Assembly (NCBI RefSeq): GCF_003987595.1
Contig: NZ_NGJZ01000001.1
Location: 1 to 64,000, forward strand
Source: Vagococcus entomophilus
Lineage (GTDB): Bacteria; Bacillota; Bacilli; Lactobacillales; Vagococcaceae
DNA length: 64,000 nucleotides
Reading direction: 5' to 3'
Part shown: one piece after another, positions 33,935 to 43,298 of the stretch
Numbering within the stretch: the stretch's first letter is position 1
Layout: each line of letters opens with the position of its first letter
Translations under genes and position numbers: made by a program
Notes under the pieces: generated by a model
Seen by the model: the letters and a program-made list of their open reading frames with translations, nothing else
The model's database searches: none
Told to the model about the DNA's origin: nothing

Positions 33935-35305
33935 TTAATGGTTTGTATAAACTTTTTTCCCTTGAACCCAAACTTCACGAATCATTTGAGGGGTGGCAAG
34001 ATATAAGATTTTTTGTAAAATTTCTTCTTCCGAATTGAAAAGTCCAAAGTCAGGCATAGTGTAAGGTTTATTTTGTGAATCAATTTGGACGACTTGCGCA
34101 TCAAACGCAAACTCTTTTTTGAACTGACCAATAGGCAGAGACAAAGCTTTCCCACCGCCTGTTGTCGCATGCCAAAAAGCTTCTATAATCGAAATACGGG
34201 AATCAGCGAGACCTCTTTCTTCGGGAGGCTTAGTTGAATCAACGCCGTCTTCTAGCATTCTAGAAGAGATGACAGCTTGTTTGAGATTGTCATATAGACT
34301 TGGTGAGAACCCGCCAGAAATATCTGTTCCAAGACCGATATCAACCCCGAGTTTTTGTAAAGAAGCAGTCGGTAGGACACTATTTCCAAAATAGGCATTA
34401 GAGATGGGACAATGAGCGATGGCTGTTCCAGTTTGTGCAAAAAGCTTTGCTCCGTCTTCTCCAAGAAATGTACAGTGGGCCATGACAGATTTTTTACCAA
34501 GAAGCCCAAAATCATGTAGGGCTTGAGAATCCGTTTTTCCAAAACGAGTATGAACGTGTTCATGCTCCCAATCACTCTCACTACAATGTGATTGGATATG
34601 AACATCATATTTTTGGGCTAATTCCCCTAAACCCTTGAGTGCTTCATCGGTGCAACTGGGAATAAAGCGGGGGGTTACAACCGGATAAACACCTTGAGGA
34701 GCGCTTTGATTTAGTTCGAGCATTTTCAAGATAAACCGCTCTGTCTCTGCCAGAGCTTCTTGGGTAGAGCTATCTCGGTAATATTCAGGATTTTGCTTAG
34801 GATCGTCCATCACTACTTTGCCAACAAGACCTCTTTGTCCTTGTTGGATACAAGCTTTGGCTAACTCTAAGCAAGAGTCTGAATGGATGGAACCAAAATA
34901 CAATACAGTGGTCGTGCCTCTTTGGAGCAACTGATGAACTAAATCTGTGTAAACTTCACGAGCAAAGTTTAAATCAGCATACTTTGCCTCAAGTGGAAAG
35001 GTACATTGGTTCAGCCAGTCATATAAAGGCCGGTCTAGCGCAACACCTGCTTGTGGCCATTGAGGGGCATGAACGTGTAAATCAATAAAACCTGGGAGTA
35101 AGTAAGAACCTTTAGGATAGGTCTGCAAGTTTCCAGCTTCTTTAGCTGAGGCAAGTACTTGCAAGTAGTCTGGATGATCAGTGTGAATAATGTCTTGAAT
35201 GACTCCTTTAGCGTCTACACAGAAAAGGACATTTTCTAAAAATTCGATTTTTCCATATTTAGGTGAATGAAATGCATTTGCTTGAATTATTTGTAAGCGG
35301 TTCAT
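33935..35305 (-). CDS. guaD: Guanine deaminase
   Basis: The 456-residue amidohydrolase carries the metal motif GFIDLHVHAPQWPQAG, in which the APQ..Q wording is typical of guanine deaminases. It also has QSHCSESDWEHEHV, MAHCTFL and GTDISGGFSPS. It converts guanine to xanthine and ammonia using Zn2+. AAGGAGG precedes the ATG at 35305. It forms a two-gene operon with the NCS2 permease, consistent with purine uptake and catabolism. No xanthine phosphoribosyltransferase or purine riboswitch is seen in its 198-bp upstream gap. Confidence 0.9.
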   Translation of the reverse strand: MNRLQIIQANAFHSPKYGKIEFLENVLFCVDAKGVIQDIIHTDHPDYLQVLASAKEAGNLQTYPKGSYLLPGFIDLHVHAPQWPQAGVALDRPLYDWLNQCTFPLEAKYADLNFAREVYTDLVHQLLQRGTTTVLYFGSIHSDSCLELAKACIQQGQRGLVGKVVMDDPKQNPEYYRDSSTQEALAETERFILKMLELNQSAPQGVYPVVTPRFIPSCTDEALKGLGELAQKYDVHIQSHCSESDWEHEHVHTRFGKTDSQALHDFGLLGKKSVMAHCTFLGEDGAKLFAQTGTAIAHCPISNAYFGNSVLPTASLQKLGVDIGLGTDISGGFSPSLYDNLKQAVISSRMLEDGVDSTKPPEERGLADSRISIIEAFWHATTGGGKALSLPIGQFKKEFAFDAQVVQIDSQNKPYTMPDFGLFNSEEEILQKILYLATPQMIREVWVQGKKVYTNH

Positions 35306-35503
35306 GTTTATCCTCCTTTTTTAAAAAGTACTAGCATATTATAGAATAAAAAAAAGCTAATTTCAAACGTTTTTTTATTTTTTGTGTTTAATGTTCGTGT
35401 TTTATTAGTGACAAATGTCAACAAAAGAGATGACATCTTCCATCTTATTTTTTTAAAAAAATTTCAGTATAGTAAGATCAACAAAGAGTACGGGAGGAAA
35501 ATA

Positions 35504-36379
35504 ATGATTGAAGTTAAGCAAGTCAGCAAGAAATTTACGAATCAAACTATTTTAAATCAGATTGACTTTTCTGTGGATGCAGGTGAGATTGTCGGAATAT
35601 TGGGGAAAAATGGGGCAGGAAAGTCTACACTTATTCGGATGATTTTAGGAGAGTTGCAACCTAATAGTGGCGAAATTCTTCTTTTTGATGAAAAAAAAGT
35701 GACGTCAAAGTTAAAAGAAAAAATAGGTGTCCTTCTTCAAGAAAGCATCTGCTTACCCTCACTTACAGTCAAAGAATCGCTCATGTTATTTCAAACCTAT
35801 TATACAAACTATTACGCGGTGGAGGAATTACTAGAGTTGGTGCATCTGAGCCAACATGCTAAAAAGATGTGTCATGAATTATCTGGAGGGCAACTGAGAA
35901 GACTAAATTTTGCTTACGCAATTGTTGGAAAACCGCAATTATTGATACTGGATGAGCCAACAGTCGGAATGGATTTTCAACTTCGTGAAGAATTATGGGC
36001 ATATATCCGAAAACTCTCAGCAGCAGGTACGACAGTCGTGTTAACAACGCACCATGTAGAAGAGGTCGAAGCATTGTGTGGGAGAGTGATTTTTTTAAAA
36101 GAGGGCACTATTGCCCATGATGGAAGTTTGAAAAGTTTAAAAAATAGATATGAAAAATCTTGGATTTCAATAGATAAATACAAAGGAGAGTTACCAGAAT
36201 TAAAAAATGTCACAGAAATAACCGTCCAAAAGGATAAGCTTCTTTTAAATAGTTCCAACCTAGATGCACTGATTTATGAATTAGTAGAAAAAAAAGTTGA
36301 GTTTAAACATTTGGAAACACAGCATACTACATTTTTGGATGTATATCGTGATTTGATGGAGGATAAAGCAGATGAATAA
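35504..36379 (+). CDS. ABC transporter ATP-binding protein (YvfR/LnrL-like)
   Basis: The 291-residue ATPase starts at the ATG after GGGAGG; an upstream in-frame ATG at 35384 lacks support. It has Walker A GKNGAGKST, signature LSGGQLRRL, Walker B LLILDEPTVGMD and an H-loop (TTHH). It belongs to the drug/antibiotic export class (ABC-2 partners). It overlaps the permease gene by 8 bp, and the order ATPase-permease-kinase-regulator matches Bacillus yvfRSTU and linearmycin-resistance-type systems. Likely cargo is an antimicrobial or lipid-like compound. Confidence 0.88.
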   Translation: MIEVKQVSKKFTNQTILNQIDFSVDAGEIVGILGKNGAGKSTLIRMILGELQPNSGEILLFDEKKVTSKLKEKIGVLLQESICLPSLTVKESLMLFQTYYTNYYAVEELLELVHLSQHAKKMCHELSGGQLRRLNFAYAIVGKPQLLILDEPTVGMDFQLREELWAYIRKLSAAGTTVVLTTHHVEEVEALCGRVIFLKEGTIAHDGSLKSLKNRYEKSWISIDKYKGELPELKNVTEITVQKDKLLLNSSNLDALIYELVEKKVEFKHLETQHTTFLDVYRDLMEDKADE

Positions 36380-37127
36380 AACACTAGTTCAATTAAAAAT
36401 GGAATTTAAGCGTGCTTTTTTGCGTAATAAATCGTTTATCTTTTTTTCTTTATGTATGCCAATTGGGTTTTACCTGCTTTTTACCAAAGTACTAAACATG
36501 GGCGTTACGAAGGAGCAGATGCCAGCATTTAATATGCGGACGCTGCAGTCAATGACCATATATAGTGTACTAATTTCTTCCATATATAGTTTATCTGGTT
36601 CGATTGTAACGGATAAGATCAAAGGAGTAACCCAACTGATGATTACGACTCCTTTTAGTACAAAAAGATACTTAGGAATCAAGTTGGGGATGCAAATGCT
36701 ATTAAACAGCTTACTAATTTGCTTGATTTTTATAGTGGGAATTGTTGTCAATAAAGTTCAGGCGCCTATTTTGACTTGGCTATCGTTAGGAGGCTGGATT
36801 TTGTACGGGACGCTTCCTTTTATGGCGATTGCGTTACTTATCAGTTTCGCTAAAAGAGCAGAAACGGTCAGTATTTTAGGAAACATATTTGTTTTTCCAC
36901 TGGCAATTGTAAGTGGCTTGTGGTGGCCGATAGAATACTTGCCTAAAATGATTCAAGCGATAGCGAAATTTTTGCCGACCTATTACGTGAACACTCAAAC
37001 TCAAAGTATATTAAAAAGTAAAGCGCCGACGGTCCAATCTTTTTTGATCATTTTTGTTTACTTTGTCGGATTTGTGCTACTATACATGTATATTAAAAAG
37101 AAAAAAGGACAGTTAAACCATGCGTAA
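36372..37127 (+). CDS. ABC-2 type permease
   Basis: The 251-residue membrane protein has six membrane segments in ABC-2 arrangement, with the family C-terminal wording PLAIVSGLWWPIEYLPKMIQAIAKFLPTYY. It would pair with the preceding ATPase as an exporter or flippase. It overlaps both neighbours by 8 bp, so expression is tightly coupled to the ATPase and the sensor kinase. The substrate is unknown. Confidence 0.86.
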   Translation: MNKTLVQLKMEFKRAFLRNKSFIFFSLCMPIGFYLLFTKVLNMGVTKEQMPAFNMRTLQSMTIYSVLISSIYSLSGSIVTDKIKGVTQLMITTPFSTKRYLGIKLGMQMLLNSLLICLIFIVGIVVNKVQAPILTWLSLGGWILYGTLPFMAIALLISFAKRAETVSILGNIFVFPLAIVSGLWWPIEYLPKMIQAIAKFLPTYYVNTQTQSILKSKAPTVQSFLIIFVYFVGFVLLYMYIKKKKGQLNHA

Positions 37128-38238
37128 ATTTCAGTTGTTTCCCAAAGAAATGGGTATTTTCCCAATTTTGTATTCTATTTTTTTAATTTTTCCATTGCTA
37201 AGTTTGATGATGATGCCAAATAGCGCAGAAAAATGGGGAAACCTCATACTATTCTTTCTTTATTTAGTAGCGTACCGAAAAAGTTATTTCAATACAGCCT
37301 ATTATTGGCTACCATATGCTACATTATTGCTGCTTTCCTGCTATTTTTTTATTGTTTTAGAAAGCATGCCATACTTTTTTATTTACCCAGCGAACGTTTG
37401 TGGATGGGTCCTTGGTGGGACGAAGAAAAAGGAATTTAATATAGGCATCATTAGCCTTTATAGCTGTACAATCTTATCGAGCATTGTACAATACGCTCTT
37501 ACAACTTTCCCTTTTTCAATAGATAATTTAATTTCTCTATTTGTCTATTACTGCTTAGTCTTTTTCACTCCATACGCTGCGAGAACGATGTATATAAACA
37601 ATCGTAAGAAAAGACAAAAAAACAAGTCAAATAAACGTTTAGAACATGTTATTCGTCAAGAGGAAAGAATTAAAATTGCGCGAGACTTACACGATTCTTT
37701 GGGACACTCCCTTTCAGCAATTTCGCTAAAAACAGACCTCGCGTTAAAATTGTTTGAAAAAGTTCCTGATCGCTCAAAGCAAGAGTTGCAAGAGATTCAG
37801 GCAGTTTCTAGAGCTACTCTTAAAGAAGTCAGAGAAATTGTAACTGAGATGAGACATATGCGTGTCATGGAAGAGCTAATCCGCTGTGATCAATTATTGG
37901 AGACGCAAGGGAAATTTTTAATGACCCAGGATGAGACATTGGCTGAGCTGCTACCCTCAGCCGTTCAACACCAAGTTTCTTTTTGTATACGAGAGGTTGT
38001 TACCAATTTTTTAAGACACAGTAATGGCAACGAATGTTTTCTTGATTTTTGTCAGCAAGAAGGAAAGTTTAAAATGAACGTAACGGATAACGGGGTAGTA
38101 AAAAAAGCGATTCAAAAAGGAAATGGACTGACTGGTATGGAAGAGAGAATAAAGTTATTTGGGGGCAAAGTCAACTTGCTGACAGAACACAAGTCTTACA
38201 AAATGGAGATTGTCATTCCATGGGAGGAAATAAAATGA
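37120..38238 (+). CDS. NarL/DesK-type sensor histidine kinase
   Basis: The 372-residue protein has about five N-terminal membrane helices (residues 12-155) with little extracellular sequence, as in DesK and intramembrane-sensing kinases. The HisKA_3 phosphoacceptor is H191 in RDLHDSLGHSLSA. An ATPase domain follows (REVVTNFLRHS, NGLTGMEERI). It probably senses membrane perturbation or the state of the linked ABC transporter. It overlaps the ABC permease by 8 bp and the response regulator by 4 bp. Confidence 0.9.
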   Translation: MRKFQLFPKEMGIFPILYSIFLIFPLLSLMMMPNSAEKWGNLILFFLYLVAYRKSYFNTAYYWLPYATLLLLSCYFFIVLESMPYFFIYPANVCGWVLGGTKKKEFNIGIISLYSCTILSSIVQYALTTFPFSIDNLISLFVYYCLVFFTPYAARTMYINNRKKRQKNKSNKRLEHVIRQEERIKIARDLHDSLGHSLSAISLKTDLALKLFEKVPDRSKQELQEIQAVSRATLKEVREIVTEMRHMRVMEELIRCDQLLETQGKFLMTQDETLAELLPSAVQHQVSFCIREVVTNFLRHSNGNECFLDFCQQEGKFKMNVTDNGVVKKAIQKGNGLTGMEERIKLFGGKVNLLTEHKSYKMEIVIPWEEIK

Positions 38239-38831
38239 TTCGTATTTATATTGCAGAAGACCAAGGGCTTTTAGCAGGAGCACTAGAAACCTTATTATCA
38301 TTAGAAGAAGACTTTCAGATAGTGGGTGTTGGGAAAAATGGGGCGCAGGCGTATTCATTTTTAGAAAATCATTCGGTGGATGTTGTGCTACTAGACGTTG
38401 AGATGCCCGAACTTACGGGGTTAGACGTCCTAGAAAAAACTACGAATCAACATGCTAAATTTATTATGCTCACCACTTTTTCAAAGCCTGGATACTTCCG
38501 TCGTGCGGTGGAACAAGGAGCGAGTGGGTATTTACTCAAAGATAGTTCAAGTGATTTTCTAGCTGAATCTATTCGTAAAGTCGATGCTGGAGAGAAAGTC
38601 TATGCACCAGAGCTAATGACCGTATTTTTCTCTGACTTGGTTCCAATAAGTGAAAGAGAACGACTGTTGCTTAAATGTTTAGAAAGTGGGATGGAAAATA
38701 AAGAAATTGCTCAGGAATTACATCTTTCAAAAGGTACCATTCGCAATTACCTATCAGATTTGTTCCATAAAATCGAAGTTAAAAATCGCACAGAAGCCGT
38801 TTCTTTGGCGAAAACAAATGGCTGGATTTAA
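38235..38831 (+). CDS. NarL-family response regulator
   Basis: The 198-residue protein starts at ATG 38235 (GGAGG 8 nt upstream, inside the kinase gene). The receiver domain has phosphoacceptor D54 (VVLLDVEMPE) and acidic pocket AEDQ. A LuxR-type HTH occupies the C-terminus (SERERLLLKCLESGMENKEIAQELHLSKGTIRNYLSDLF). It is the cognate partner of the overlapping kinase and probably activates the ABC genes upstream. Confidence 0.93.
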   Translation: MIRIYIAEDQGLLAGALETLLSLEEDFQIVGVGKNGAQAYSFLENHSVDVVLLDVEMPELTGLDVLEKTTNQHAKFIMLTTFSKPGYFRRAVEQGASGYLLKDSSSDFLAESIRKVDAGEKVYAPELMTVFFSDLVPISERERLLLKCLESGMENKEIAQELHLSKGTIRNYLSDLFHKIEVKNRTEAVSLAKTNGWI

Positions 38832-38877
38832 GTGAACGTACGTAGAAATAATTGTAAAAGAACATAGCTCATAAAGG

Positions 38878-38914
38878 CTTGGAACACAAATTAGAGTGTT
38901 TCAAGTTCTTTTTT
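38878..38914 (+). terminator. Terminator of the ABC/two-component operon
   Basis: CTTGGAACAC pairs with GTGTTTCAAG around an 8-nt loop, followed by TTCTTTTTT. Confidence 0.85.
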
Positions 38915-38935
38915 AAACAAATTTAAGAATAAGGA

Positions 38936-38982
38936 TTGTAATCAATCCTTTTTTAATTTAGAATAAGTGAGAATGATTCTCA
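38936..38982 (+). promoter_or_regulatory. Promoter with a perfect Fur box ahead of the iron uptake operon
   Basis: TTGTAA (38936-38941), a 17-bp spacer and TAGAAT (38959-38964) form the promoter. TGAGAATGATTCTCA (38968-38982) is a perfect 7-1-7 palindrome matching the Fur consensus and covers the expected transcription start. Iron-replete Fur should block initiation. Confidence 0.9.
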
Positions 38983-39003
38983 ATATTAGAAAGGGGAAAG
39001 AGA

Positions 39004-40026
39004 ATGAAAAAGTGGAAAAGCGTTTGTATATTAGGGATTGCTTCATTGCTTGTACTTGCAGGTTGCAAAGCCAATGCAACAAAAGAAACAACCACAACAA
39101 AAGATAACGTGGAACATTATCCAATTAAAATAGAAAATTTCACTTCAAGTGATAGTGCTAAGAAATGGCAGAAAAAGGAAGTGACTTTTGAAGCAAGTCC
39201 CCACAGAGTGGTAGCGAATACTCAAGGTACTGCTGAAATGCTCCTTCACTTGGGACTTGAAAGTAAAATTGTTGGTGTGGCTGCTCTTTATGGTGGAGTT
39301 GATTCTACTGTAAAAAAAGAGTTCGAGTCTTTGCCTGTACTGTCAAAGGAGTATGTGGGGAAAGAATTGGTTTTAGGAGCAACACCTGATTTAGTAATTG
39401 GGCGTGCAGGGCTGTTTGCCAATGAGGACTGGGGTGTAGGAACCGTCAGCTCCCTGAATGATGCCGGCGTTCAAACATACGTACAACGAACATCTATCCC
39501 AAAAGCAACGTATACAGATCTGTATTTAGACATCAAAGATTTAGGGAAGGTATTCAATATAGAAAAAAAAGCTGCTTCTTGGATTAAGGAATTAAAACAA
39601 AAAGAGCAGAGCTTGAAGCAGTCGGTTGAATCTGTTAAAAAAGAAAAGAGCTACGCATACATTTGGGGAGTAGACGGTGAGAATGTAACGATTTATTCAG
39701 GAGCAGACGACACCTATATAACGGATACGCTCAGTAAGATTAAACTCAGCAACGCCTTTGCAAAAAGTACGGGTGAAATCACGAAAGAATCTTTGGTGGC
39801 AAAGAACCCAGATGTGTTATTGATTCCTTATTATGATGGGGGCTCAAATAATCAACAAACCTTAACAGCACTTTACTCAAATAAAGCATTACAAACTGTA
39901 AATGCGATAAAAAATCAACAAGTCTTTTTCATCGATTATAATGAATTTTGGAGTTATGGATACCGTATTTTAGAAGGCACCGAGAAATTAGCAAAAGAAA
40001 TCTATCCAGAACAATTTAAAAACTAA
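39004..40026 (+). CDS. Iron-siderophore ABC transporter, substrate-binding lipoprotein
   Basis: The 340-residue protein has a signal peptide with lipobox VLAGC and a periplasmic-binding fold of the FepB/FhuD class (PF01497): SPHRVVANTQGTAEMLLHLGLESKIVGV in the N lobe and LLIPYYDGG/QVFFIDY in the C lobe. It captures a ferric chelate outside the membrane for the following permease and ATPase. AAAGGGG precedes the ATG. It sits 22 bp below a perfect Fur box, so it is induced by iron starvation. The chelate is not identifiable. Confidence 0.9.
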   Translation: MKKWKSVCILGIASLLVLAGCKANATKETTTTKDNVEHYPIKIENFTSSDSAKKWQKKEVTFEASPHRVVANTQGTAEMLLHLGLESKIVGVAALYGGVDSTVKKEFESLPVLSKEYVGKELVLGATPDLVIGRAGLFANEDWGVGTVSSLNDAGVQTYVQRTSIPKATYTDLYLDIKDLGKVFNIEKKAASWIKELKQKEQSLKQSVESVKKEKSYAYIWGVDGENVTIYSGADDTYITDTLSKIKLSNAFAKSTGEITKESLVAKNPDVLLIPYYDGGSNNQQTLTALYSNKALQTVNAIKNQQVFFIDYNEFWSYGYRILEGTEKLAKEIYPEQFKN

Positions 40027-40048
40027 GCAAAAGGGAGTTTCGCTAGGG

Positions 40049-41149
40049 ATGAAGGCATTGCAAAATGGAGCAACACATAAGAAGAGGTTTTCTAATCATT
40101 CACAAAAAGTTTTGATTGGTTTATTTATTTTGCTCGGTCTATTTTTAGTCTTATCACTAATAATTTCCATCTCCATAGGGCAAGTATCGATTCCTCTAAG
40201 AGAAACGTTTCAGATAGTAATTTACAAACTTTCAAATGGAACAATTGGAAATTTAGATCATGTGGGTTCTAGTTCGTATGTTCCAATTATTTGGCAAATT
40301 CGCTTTCCAAGAGCAATAATGGCACTTCTGATTGGCGCAGGGCTATCTTTATGTGGCGTTATCATGCAAGCAACTGTTCAAAATCCATTAGCAGATCCTT
40401 ATATTTTAGGGATTTCCTCTGGCGCATCTTTAGGCGCAACTTTTGCTATTTTAATTGGGTTTGGCAGTGGCAGCTTTTTTTCACAGACTGGCGTGGCATT
40501 TTGGGCTTTTGCGGGTGCGTTAGTTGCCTCCTTGATTGTGTTTATCTTAGCAGGAATGGGGGGCAAGATGACCTCTGTCAAACTTGTTCTTTCGGGGATG
40601 GTTATTAGTGCATTATGTAGTGCTTTCTCTAACTTCATCATATATTTTTCGAATAACACTGAAGGAATGAAAAGCGTGGCATTTTGGACAATGGGGAGTC
40701 TTGCAGCTACAAGCTGGCACCAATTGCCACTCCTTTCAGGGGTATTATTTATACTAGTCGTGTTTTTTTTATCACAGTTTCGTGTATTGAATACGTTGTT
40801 GCTTGGGGACGAAGCAGCAACTACATTGGGGATTGATTTAAACTTATATCGTAAAATTTATATGGTTTTGACAGCGTTATTAACCGGACTGATGGTTGCA
40901 AGTTGTGGCACAATCGGTTTTGTTGGACTAATTATTCCCCATTTTTTACGAGCGTTTACAGGTGCGAATCATCAAAAGCTCCTTCCCTTTTCTTTAATAA
41001 TCGGATCGTTATTTCTTGTTTGGTCAGATATCCTTGCCAGAACAATGATAGCGGGTGTGGAACTGCCAATTGGAATTTTGACTTCGCTGATTGGTGCCCC
41101 ATTATTTTTATATATACTGACAAAAAAAAGCTATCAGTTTGGAGGCTAA
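40049..41149 (+). CDS. Iron-siderophore ABC transporter, FecCD-type permease
   Basis: The 366-residue protein has about ten membrane helices. It carries FecCD signatures: WQIRFPRAIMALLIGAGLSLCGVIMQATVQNPLADPYILGISSGA and, near the C-terminus, GTIGFVGLIIPHFLRAFTG, where the cytosolic loop contacts the ATPase. A single permease gene implies a homodimer, as in BtuC. It lies 22 bp after the binding-protein gene and 4 bp before the ATPase gene. Confidence 0.92.
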   Translation: MKALQNGATHKKRFSNHSQKVLIGLFILLGLFLVLSLIISISIGQVSIPLRETFQIVIYKLSNGTIGNLDHVGSSSYVPIIWQIRFPRAIMALLIGAGLSLCGVIMQATVQNPLADPYILGISSGASLGATFAILIGFGSGSFFSQTGVAFWAFAGALVASLIVFILAGMGGKMTSVKLVLSGMVISALCSAFSNFIIYFSNNTEGMKSVAFWTMGSLAATSWHQLPLLSGVLFILVVFFLSQFRVLNTLLLGDEAATTLGIDLNLYRKIYMVLTALLTGLMVASCGTIGFVGLIIPHFLRAFTGANHQKLLPFSLIIGSLFLVWSDILARTMIAGVELPIGILTSLIGAPLFLYILTKKSYQFGG

Positions 41150-41153
41150 AATT

Positions 41154-41912
41154 ATGGATTTATCTGTAAATCAGGTAAGTATTACGCTTGCGAAAAAAAA
41201 AATTGTCAAGGATATTTCGATAAAAGTCAAAGAAAAGCAATTTGTTGGGCTGATTGGACCAAATGGTTGCGGGAAATCTACGTTACTACGCAGTATTTAT
41301 AAACTCCTACCGCCAGATACAGGAGCCATCCATTTTGGTGATATGGATATCAGGAAGAGTTCCATCAAAAATGTCGCAAAGAAATTTGCGGTTGTCAGTC
41401 AGTTTAATGAAATAAGTTTTGATTTTACTGTCCAACAAATGGTGATGATGGGGCGAACACCACATAAAAAAATGCTAGAGTCCGACACGAAGAAAGATTT
41501 TGAGTTAGTTGAAAAAGCTTTAGCTCAGGTTGAGTTGTCCGCTTATCGGGAGCGGAATTTTTTGTCACTTTCCGGTGGAGAAAAGCAGCGAGTCGTTTTG
41601 GCTCGAGCGCTCGTCCAGGAGCCTAAATTATTTATTTTAGATGAGCCAACTAACCATTTGGATATCAAACATCAGCTTCAAATACTGCGGATAGTGAAAG
41701 ACTTAGATACGGGTGTATTGGCAGCGCTCCATGATATTGAACTTGCTGCGACTTATTGTGACTTTTTGTATGCGATAAAAGATGGAGAAGTACTTGCAAG
41801 TGGTGCACCAGAAGAATTGGTGACTAAAGAGTTAATGGAAACTTTATTCGAGGTTCCGTGTGAGATTTACACGAATCCTATTACGGGAAGTTTGAGTATT
41901 GCCTATTTATAA
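41154..41912 (+). CDS. Iron-siderophore ABC transporter, ATP-binding protein
   Basis: The 252-residue ATPase has Walker A GPNGCGKST, signature LSGGEKQRVVLARALVQ, Walker B LFILDEPTNHLD and H-loop LHDIELA, the FhuC/FepC class. The start is ATG 41154 (GGAGG 8-9 nt upstream, at the end of the permease gene); a TTG frame start 15 nt earlier overlaps the site. It powers ferric chelate import and is followed at 21 bp by a flavin reductase gene. Confidence 0.93.
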   Translation: MDLSVNQVSITLAKKKIVKDISIKVKEKQFVGLIGPNGCGKSTLLRSIYKLLPPDTGAIHFGDMDIRKSSIKNVAKKFAVVSQFNEISFDFTVQQMVMMGRTPHKKMLESDTKKDFELVEKALAQVELSAYRERNFLSLSGGEKQRVVLARALVQEPKLFILDEPTNHLDIKHQLQILRIVKDLDTGVLAALHDIELAATYCDFLYAIKDGEVLASGAPEELVTKELMETLFEVPCEIYTNPITGSLSIAYL

Positions 41913-41933
41913 AAGTGTAAAGGAATGAGACAT

Positions 41934-42983
41934 GTGACTGAGCTTTTTGATATCACTATTATTGGGGCAGGACCTGCAGGACTATATAGCGCTTTTTATA
42001 GTGGATTAAGAGAGATGAAAACAAAAATAATTGAAGCACATCCTTATCTAGGTGGAAAAATGAATGTCTATCAGGATAAAATCGTGTGGGACATTGGTGG
42101 AGTTGCGCCAAAACCAGCACGATTGATTATGGAAGATTTGATTCAACAAGCACAGGTTTTCCATCCAACCGTTGTAAAAAATCAACAGATAATGACGATA
42201 ACCAAAGAAGATGATCAATTTATTCTACAGGCAAAAAGTGGAGAAAAACACTATACTAAAACGATTTTATTAGCTACAGGCTACGGTATTGTGACCCCAA
42301 AAAAATTGATTCTCAAAGCAGGAAAACCGATTGAAGCAAAAAATGTTTATTATCATGTGAAAGCCATGCAAGATTGGCAAAGAAAGCGGTTAGTGATTTC
42401 TGGTGGGAGTGATTCTGCACTTGAATGGGCGCTATTTTTGCAAGAATTGGGTGCTCAGGTAACACTCGTGTACCGAAAATCTCAAAGCGAACTTAAAGCA
42501 CATGAAGCAACCATTACGAAATTAATCAAGAATCAAATTGAATGTTACTTTGAAACAGAAATTGAGGATATTTCGATGGATGCAGAGGGAGACTTTGTCA
42601 AAATAGTCCATTTGGTCAATCGAAAAACGAATGAGAAACACAATGTTGAGGTTGAGGGATTGGTTGTCAGTCATGGCTTTGAAAGCAAGAATCCTCTTTT
42701 GCAACAAGGCGTGTTAGGAATAGAGCTGATGGATGAGTATTATGTCGCAGCGACGAGCAAAGGCGAGGCGAATGTTCCTGGTATTTTTGTAGCAGGAGAC
42801 TTGGCACAGTATCAAGGAAAAGTACATTTACTTGCTGGAGTCTTTCAAGATGCTATCAATGCAGTGAATGCTGCTAAAAAATACGTGAGTCCGAAGGCAC
42901 ATGAGCGTGGTTATGTTTCTTCGCATAATCAATTATTTGAGGAAAAAAATAAAAAAATAAAAAAAGACTACCAGATTGAATAA
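41934..42983 (+). CDS. Ferredoxin/flavodoxin-NADP reductase-like flavoprotein
   Basis: The 349-residue protein has an FAD motif GAGPAGLYSA near the N-terminus, an NADPH motif SGGSDSALEWA in the middle, and GIFVAGDLAQYQGK at the C-terminus, as in YumC-type ferredoxin-NADP reductases and thioredoxin-reductase relatives. The redox CxxC of thioredoxin reductase is absent. As the last gene of the Fur-controlled operon it may supply electrons for releasing iron from the imported chelate. GTG 41934 is preferred, with AAAGGA 10 nt upstream; ATG 41925 is too close to that site. Confidence 0.85.
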   Translation: MTELFDITIIGAGPAGLYSAFYSGLREMKTKIIEAHPYLGGKMNVYQDKIVWDIGGVAPKPARLIMEDLIQQAQVFHPTVVKNQQIMTITKEDDQFILQAKSGEKHYTKTILLATGYGIVTPKKLILKAGKPIEAKNVYYHVKAMQDWQRKRLVISGGSDSALEWALFLQELGAQVTLVYRKSQSELKAHEATITKLIKNQIECYFETEIEDISMDAEGDFVKIVHLVNRKTNEKHNVEVEGLVVSHGFESKNPLLQQGVLGIELMDEYYVAATSKGEANVPGIFVAGDLAQYQGKVHLLAGVFQDAINAVNAAKKYVSPKAHERGYVSSHNQLFEEKNKKIKKDYQIE

Positions 42984-42992
42984 GCCAAATAG

Positions 42993-43033
42993 AAGAGCCT
43001 GAAACATAAATTCAAGTTATGTTTCAGGCTCTT
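42993..43033 (+). terminator. Hairpin after the iron operon
   Basis: A 17-bp stem (42993-43009 with 43017-43033), AAGAGCCTGAAACATAA and its complement, stands 10 bp after the stop codon. It lacks a T run, so its termination strength is uncertain. It belongs to the CCTGAAACA/CCTGAGACA hairpin family. Confidence 0.65.
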
Positions 43034-43298
43034 AGTATCCGAATAAATGAAGGAAAAGAACGCTTGCTTAAATAAGCGATCGTTTAAACAATGATGCTAG
43101 AGAATCTTATGAATTCTGATTAATTATTGGAGTTAAGCCATGCTGTGCTAACTCTTTTTTATTTGAAAAATGAGACAAGTGAGTGTTATGCTATAAAAAA
43201 GACAATTTGGAAGTGTTTTTAATTCAGGGATTCAAAAAATGAATTTAGAGCGGTTACACACAAATAAAAGAGTCAGCGATTAGAAAGGTGGTGGAAAA
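43034..43298. promoter_or_regulatory. Intergenic region with predicted promoter of the RNHCP leader
   Basis: A GAGTTA...TAACTC hairpin followed by TTTTTT lies at 43130-43160 and looks like a terminator. After it, TTGAAA (43163-43168), an 18-bp spacer and TATGCT (43187-43192) form a plausible promoter for the leader and RNHCP gene. Confidence 0.5.

Noticed and set aside
35306-35503. Purine riboswitch between guaD and the ABC transporter gene
   Set aside because: No conserved purine-riboswitch junction sequence or P2/P3 loop pairing is visible on either strand; the gap is plain AT-rich promoter sequence.
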